Below are positions 33,731 through 37,249 of a stretch of DNA of 37,249 bases, in pieces. The translations under genes and the position numbers were made by a program. Each line of letters begins with the position of its first letter. The first letter of the stretch is position 1. The notes under the pieces are model-generated. The model did no database searches, was not told where the DNA came from, and saw only the letters and a list, made by a program, of their open reading frames with translations. This stretch comes from M3007 sp044350415 (GTDB taxonomy: Bacteria > Bacteroidota > Bacteroidia > Chitinophagales > Saprospiraceae), in assembly GCA_044350415.1 (NCBI GenBank), contig JBILHQ010000030.1, positions 1 through 37,249 of the forward strand, in the 5' to 3' direction.

Positions 33731-36700
33731 TTATTTGAGCTGGTAAGATACAACGCTCCCCTGATTGATCCCAAACAAGAGCCTGTTACCCAGGGACAAT
33801 ACTGACCGCACATCGCCCTTCAATTTTAAGCCAGATGCTGTTTGCGGCAGGTACTGAAAATTGCCAGTGCCGTCTCCTGTTAGCAATATCCCGTAATTGG
33901 CGTCAAATTTACCCAGCCGAAGTTTGGCGTGGCTGTTATTGCCGCATAGTAACAAATCCGGGTGCCCATCGCCGTTGGCATCCAGTACTGCAGTGGCACA
34001 GACTGGCGCATATTGGGCCTGGATCGGGAGGGTCTGCAATACTAACGATTGTCCACCTTTGTTTAAAAAAACACTGGTGGAAAGGTGGTTAGCAGTCCAA
34101 TGTCCGGCCTTTTCAATAGCAGCATCATCAAAAAAGTCATTTAATGTAGCATCGCTGTAACTTTTGTAATCCGTAAATTTCGCCTTCATGCGGGGCAATT
34201 GCGCTCCTAGTTCGTCGCGGGTCAGGTAAGGGTAACTTTCACCCTGAATATAGGTGCAAAAAATGGGATCGACCGAACCATTGCCATCGAAATCGCTGTA
34301 ATACAAATCCACGGGTTCTTTATCTGACGCCTGAAATTGCGCGTTCAATCCGAGGTTTCCCACAACCAAGTCTGGTTTTTGGTCATTATCCAGGTCGGCT
34401 ACTTCAATGGTATTCCACCAGCCCCGGTATGGTTTTTCAAAATACTGATTCGTTTGGTCTTCTAATTTCCCCGCCTTTATCCCAAACACTGAAACAGGCA
34501 ACCACTCTCCTGTCACAACCAGTTCTTGCTGGCCATTTTGATCGAGATCCACCCACACAGCATCGGTAACCATTCCAATATGTCGCAATTGCGGTGCGAG
34601 GTTTTCTGTTTGGTCTGAAAAATGGCCTTTCCCATCGTTGACCAATAAAAAACTACGCGGTGGCTCCGGGTATCGCCCTGGTATAACCCGCCCCCCTATA
34701 AAAAGATCGGGATGTCCGTCGCCATTTACATCGCCTGCCGCCACACAACCTTTTGCGGTGCGGGTATCGGGTAATTCTCCACGGGTAAAATGCCCCTTGC
34801 CATCGTTGAGGTACAGCCGGTCCTGCAGCAAGGAATCCTGTTCATTGAATTGGTGATAGCCACCACTTGCGGCGTAAATATCAGGATAGCCGTCCCCATT
34901 GACATCCAACAACACAAGGTCTGCATCGGTGAAGTTTTTATCAGTCTCAAAAGTGGGGACTGCTTTTCGGGTGAACCCACCGCCCGGTTGTTGTAGGAAA
35001 AGCGATAATGCCTGGCCAGCGGCACCACCAATCAAAATATCTTCTTTTTTGTCACCATCCACATCGCCTTTGACCATGCACGGGCCCGAAAAAGAGAGTT
35101 CGGTGAGCAACAAATTCTGGCGGTTAAAATCGCGAATGGATAATTCGGGTTGTTGGTAGAGAATAGGTGACGCAATTGGTCGGAAAAGTGCAGCAACCGG
35201 AGGAGCAGCCTTATGTTTGAACACCCGGGCATCTTTTTCCTGTAAAATTATTTTTTGATCGACTGGCGGATTTTGGAGTGTTTGCCGGTTGCCGTTGGGC
35301 CATTGAATCGTCAAAGAATCCAGGTGGTCCGTTTGGCCCAAACCAAAGTGCAACACAGGCGAGACAGAAGAAAGGTAACCACGGGCAGCAAATTGCTCGA
35401 TGGTCTGTTGTTTTCCTTGGGTATAAATGGTCGTCACAGCGCCTATTCCCTGTGTATTCATCCCACTGCCGTTCAATTGCACCTGCAAAAAATGGGCTTT
35501 ATTTTGCTGACGCGCGTTATTTTGCCAGATAAAAGCAGGTTGATTGATATTGTTGACCACCAAATCCAGGTCGCCGTCATTGTCAAGGTCAGCGTAAGCC
35601 GCGCCGTTGCTGTTGGAAGGGCGGTTCATGCCCCAGTCGGGGGTTTTATTGGAAAAAGAGAGCCCTTCCTGGTTGCCAAAAATATAATTGGACACATTAG
35701 AGGCTGGCATTTGTTTGACTAATTCCTGTACATCTTCCCGTTGCATCCTGCCTTTTGTTTTCACATAACTATCCATGAAATGGATAAAATCCTGGTTGGT
35801 GTAGTCGCGAAAATAGCCGTTAGAAATAAAGAGATCTTTCCAGCCATCATTGTCGTAATCGGCCAAAAGCGCGGACCAGCTCCAGTCGGTATTGGATATA
35901 CCTGCCAATTGGCCGATTTCACTGAACGTACCGTTGCCATTATTGAGTTGAAGCATGTTGCGCATATATTGGTTATGAAAACCGCTGCGCACAGAAAGAT
36001 TGAATTTTTCGTAATTATCAGCCCCGAGCAGGAGTTTCTGCCGGTGGTTATCTTCGGGAAGCATGTCGAGGGTGATGATATCCGGCCAGCCATCGTTATT
36101 CATGTCGCCAATGTCATTACCCATAGAGAACTGGCTGGTATGGCCAATACTTTCTTCCAATTGGTCGGAAAAAGTGCCATTTTTATTATTGATGTAGAGG
36201 TAGTCCGGAACGGCATAGTCATTGGAAATATAAAAGTCGGGCCAGCCATCGCGATTGATATCGGCAATACCAATTCCGAGGCCATAGGTAAGTGCGGAGC
36301 CTCTGATGCCCGCCTGTTTGGTGATATCGCTAAAAACACCTTTGTCCTGCCGGAACAGGCGTACGCCTTGTAAAGGGTCGTCCTGCCGAATCATTTCTGC
36401 GTTTTGGATTTCGTTTAAAACGGGCAGCGATTTGGGGTTGTGGTTGAGCAACAACATATCCAGGTCACCATCAATGTCGGAATCGAAAAAATAAGCCTGG
36501 TTGCTGAAACCTGTACTTGCTAATCCATAAGCGGCTGCCTGGTCATCAAAGTGGGGAATTCCGTTGGCATCATTTCCCAAATTGATAAAAAGTTGGTTCG
36601 TGCGTTTAGGTTCGGGTAGCATTCCCGAATAAGATACATAAATATCGAGTTTTTGGTCGCCATTGATATCTACGAGACTGACACCTGTTTTCCAGGGGCC

Positions 36701-37057
36701 GGGTCGGCCTCCGGCTCTGCTTGCAGCTGTAATGTCCACGAATTGGAGGCCTCCTTTATTCAGGTAGAGTTGATTTTCAGCCATATTGGCGGTAAAATAA
36801 ACGTCCGTCAGACCGTCACCATTGAAATCACCTGTTGCTACACCGCCGCCATTGTAGAAATATTCATACATCAAAATGTTGGTGTTTGGGCCTTCCGTAA
36901 GGGTATTTTGGAACCTGACATTAGTCTCTTCTGGCGAAAGCAGGGTAAACAACGGGGGAGCGTCTGTTTTTTTTGCAGTCTCTGGATTTGCCGGATTGCA
37001 ATGCCAGGAGAAAAGTAGCATAAGCGTTGAAAAAACTGCCGGTATTAGTGTGCGCAT
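33731..37057 (-). CDS. Large VCBS/FG-GAP repeat lipoprotein with central ASPIC/UnbV domain
   Basis: The start at ATG 37057 (MRTLIPAVFSTLMLLFSWHC) gives a proper signal with Cys20 as a possible lipidation site; the longest frame begins 14 codons earlier. The 1108-residue protein has a first set of FG-GAP/VCBS repeats (about 45-500: GDFNGDGLTDVYF, DINGDQKLDIYVS, DINRDGWPDFYIS, DMNNDGWPDIITL). An ASPIC/UnbV domain follows (about 522-611, GIGAVTTIYTQGKQQ), then a second repeat set (about 660-1090: GDVDGDKKEDILIGG, GDVNGDGHPDLFIGG). This two-propeller layout is common in Bacteroidota and often lies next to SusCD-type or enzyme genes. Here it heads the operon with the haloperoxidase-like and CRTAC1-like genes. 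Its ligand is unknown. Confidence 0.92.
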   Translation of the reverse strand: MRTLIPAVFSTLMLLFSWHCNPANPETAKKTDAPPLFTLLSPEETNVRFQNTLTEGPNTNILMYEYFYNGGGVATGDFNGDGLTDVYFTANMAENQLYLNKGGLQFVDITAASRAGGRPGPWKTGVSLVDINGDQKLDIYVSYSGMLPEPKRTNQLFINLGNDANGIPHFDDQAAAYGLASTGFSNQAYFFDSDIDGDLDMLLLNHNPKSLPVLNEIQNAEMIRQDDPLQGVRLFRQDKGVFSDITKQAGIRGSALTYGLGIGIADINRDGWPDFYISNDYAVPDYLYINNKNGTFSDQLEESIGHTSQFSMGNDIGDMNNDGWPDIITLDMLPEDNHRQKLLLGADNYEKFNLSVRSGFHNQYMRNMLQLNNGNGTFSEIGQLAGISNTDWSWSALLADYDNDGWKDLFISNGYFRDYTNQDFIHFMDSYVKTKGRMQREDVQELVKQMPASNVSNYIFGNQEGLSFSNKTPDWGMNRPSNSNGAAYADLDNDGDLDLVVNNINQPAFIWQNNARQQNKAHFLQVQLNGSGMNTQGIGAVTTIYTQGKQQTIEQFAARGYLSSVSPVLHFGLGQTDHLDSLTIQWPNGNRQTLQNPPVDQKIILQEKDARVFKHKAAPPVAALFRPIASPILYQQPELSIRDFNRQNLLLTELSFSGPCMVKGDVDGDKKEDILIGGAAGQALSLFLQQPGGGFTRKAVPTFETDKNFTDADLVLLDVNGDGYPDIYAASGGYHQFNEQDSLLQDRLYLNDGKGHFTRGELPDTRTAKGCVAAGDVNGDGHPDLFIGGRVIPGRYPEPPRSFLLVNDGKGHFSDQTENLAPQLRHIGMVTDAVWVDLDQNGQQELVVTGEWLPVSVFGIKAGKLEDQTNQYFEKPYRGWWNTIEVADLDNDQKPDLVVGNLGLNAQFQASDKEPVDLYYSDFDGNGSVDPIFCTYIQGESYPYLTRDELGAQLPRMKAKFTDYKSYSDATLNDFFDDAAIEKAGHWTANHLSTSVFLNKGGQSLVLQTLPIQAQYAPVCATAVLDANGDGHPDLLLCGNNSHAKLRLGKFDANYGILLTGDGTGNFQYLPQTASGLKLKGDVRSVLSLGNRLLFGINQGSVVSYQLK

Positions 37058-37194
37058 GAATAATTGAGAATTTACTGATGGTCTGTTAACTATGAGCATG
37101 CTCTAGTGGTCGAGGCACTATAGGTGGGCAGACTTGTCAAAGGAACGGATTTGGAATGACTTTTCCCGCAAATTGTTGGCGCATTTTCCTAAAA

Positions 37195-37231
37195 AAAATC
37201 ACCGGACGAAATAATATCGCCCGGTGATTTT
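37195..37231. terminator. Hairpin terminator at the right edge
   Basis: AAAATCACCGG (37195-37205) pairs perfectly with CCGGTGATTTT (37221-37231). On the minus strand the hairpin is followed by eight T, so it most likely ends a gene entering from beyond the right edge. It insulates the VCBS operon from it. Confidence 0.75.
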
Positions 37232-37249
37232 ATCAAAATTGACTACTGA

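Noticed and set aside
35741..36373. 210-codon plus-strand ORF
   Set aside because: It is antisense to the FG-GAP repeats of the large VCBS lipoprotein; the repeated DGD-type codons create long antisense frames.
37100..37140. Sigma-70-like promoter (TTGACA and TATAGT) for the VCBS operon
   Set aside because: The two boxes are only about 12 bases apart, too close for a -35/-10 pair, and no exact TAnnTTTG is present.
37100..37249. Gene fragment entering from the right edge
   Set aside because: A TAG can be read on the minus strand at 37243-37245 before the terminator, but too few bases are available to support a coding region.

Overview
The window looks like a chromosomal segment of a Bacteroidota bacterium, most likely of the Saprospiria/Chitinophagia type. 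Supporting signs are at least four secreted proteins ending in a type IX secretion (T9SS) type A sorting domain, a PorP/SprF-family membrane protein, several TAnnTTTG -7 promoter boxes, and several very long multidomain surface proteins (Ig-like, PKD, FN3, CUB, BNR). The genus cannot be fixed from the sequence alone. No tRNA, rRNA, CRISPR array or insertion sequence was seen.

Layout. (1) 1-4252, minus strand: a PorP/SprF gene followed 52 bp later by a giant Ig/PKD-repeat adhesin. The adhesin runs off the left edge, leaving 1027 codons visible from its ATG at 3081. (2) 4253-5830: a gene graveyard. It holds a two-frameshift gene of unknown family, an antitoxin-like gene with an in-frame TAA that still has its promoter and Shine-Dalgarno site, the 3' stub of a PIN toxin, and a frameshifted BRO-N fragment, ending at a bidirectional terminator. 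(3) 5842-7362, minus: a T9SS-exported protein. (4) 8022-28918, all plus: an exported subtilisin (S8) with FN3 repeats, a TPR-CHAT caspase-like protease, two giant T9SS surface proteins, a lipoprotein, a small T9SS protein and a second TPR-CHAT protease. (5) 28958-37057, all minus: a VCBS/ASPIC lipoprotein, a vanadium-haloperoxidase-like protein, a CRTAC1-like protein, then an ECF-type sigma factor overlapping a one-pass anti-sigma-like protein. The last of these is convergent with the second CHAT gene.

How it may work together. Both CHAT proteins carry Sec signal peptides and an intact His/Cys pair but no T9SS sorting domain, so they are predicted to be periplasmic caspase-like proteases. They bracket a cassette of T9SS cargo, and one abuts a sigma/anti-sigma pair whose putative sensor half is also periplasmic and TPR-like. 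This suggests, without proving, an envelope proteolysis and signalling circuit tied to T9SS surface proteins. Other points of interest are a promoter apparently embedded in a terminator in front of the second CHAT gene, and a tandem repeat just upstream of the sigma operon's -7 box.
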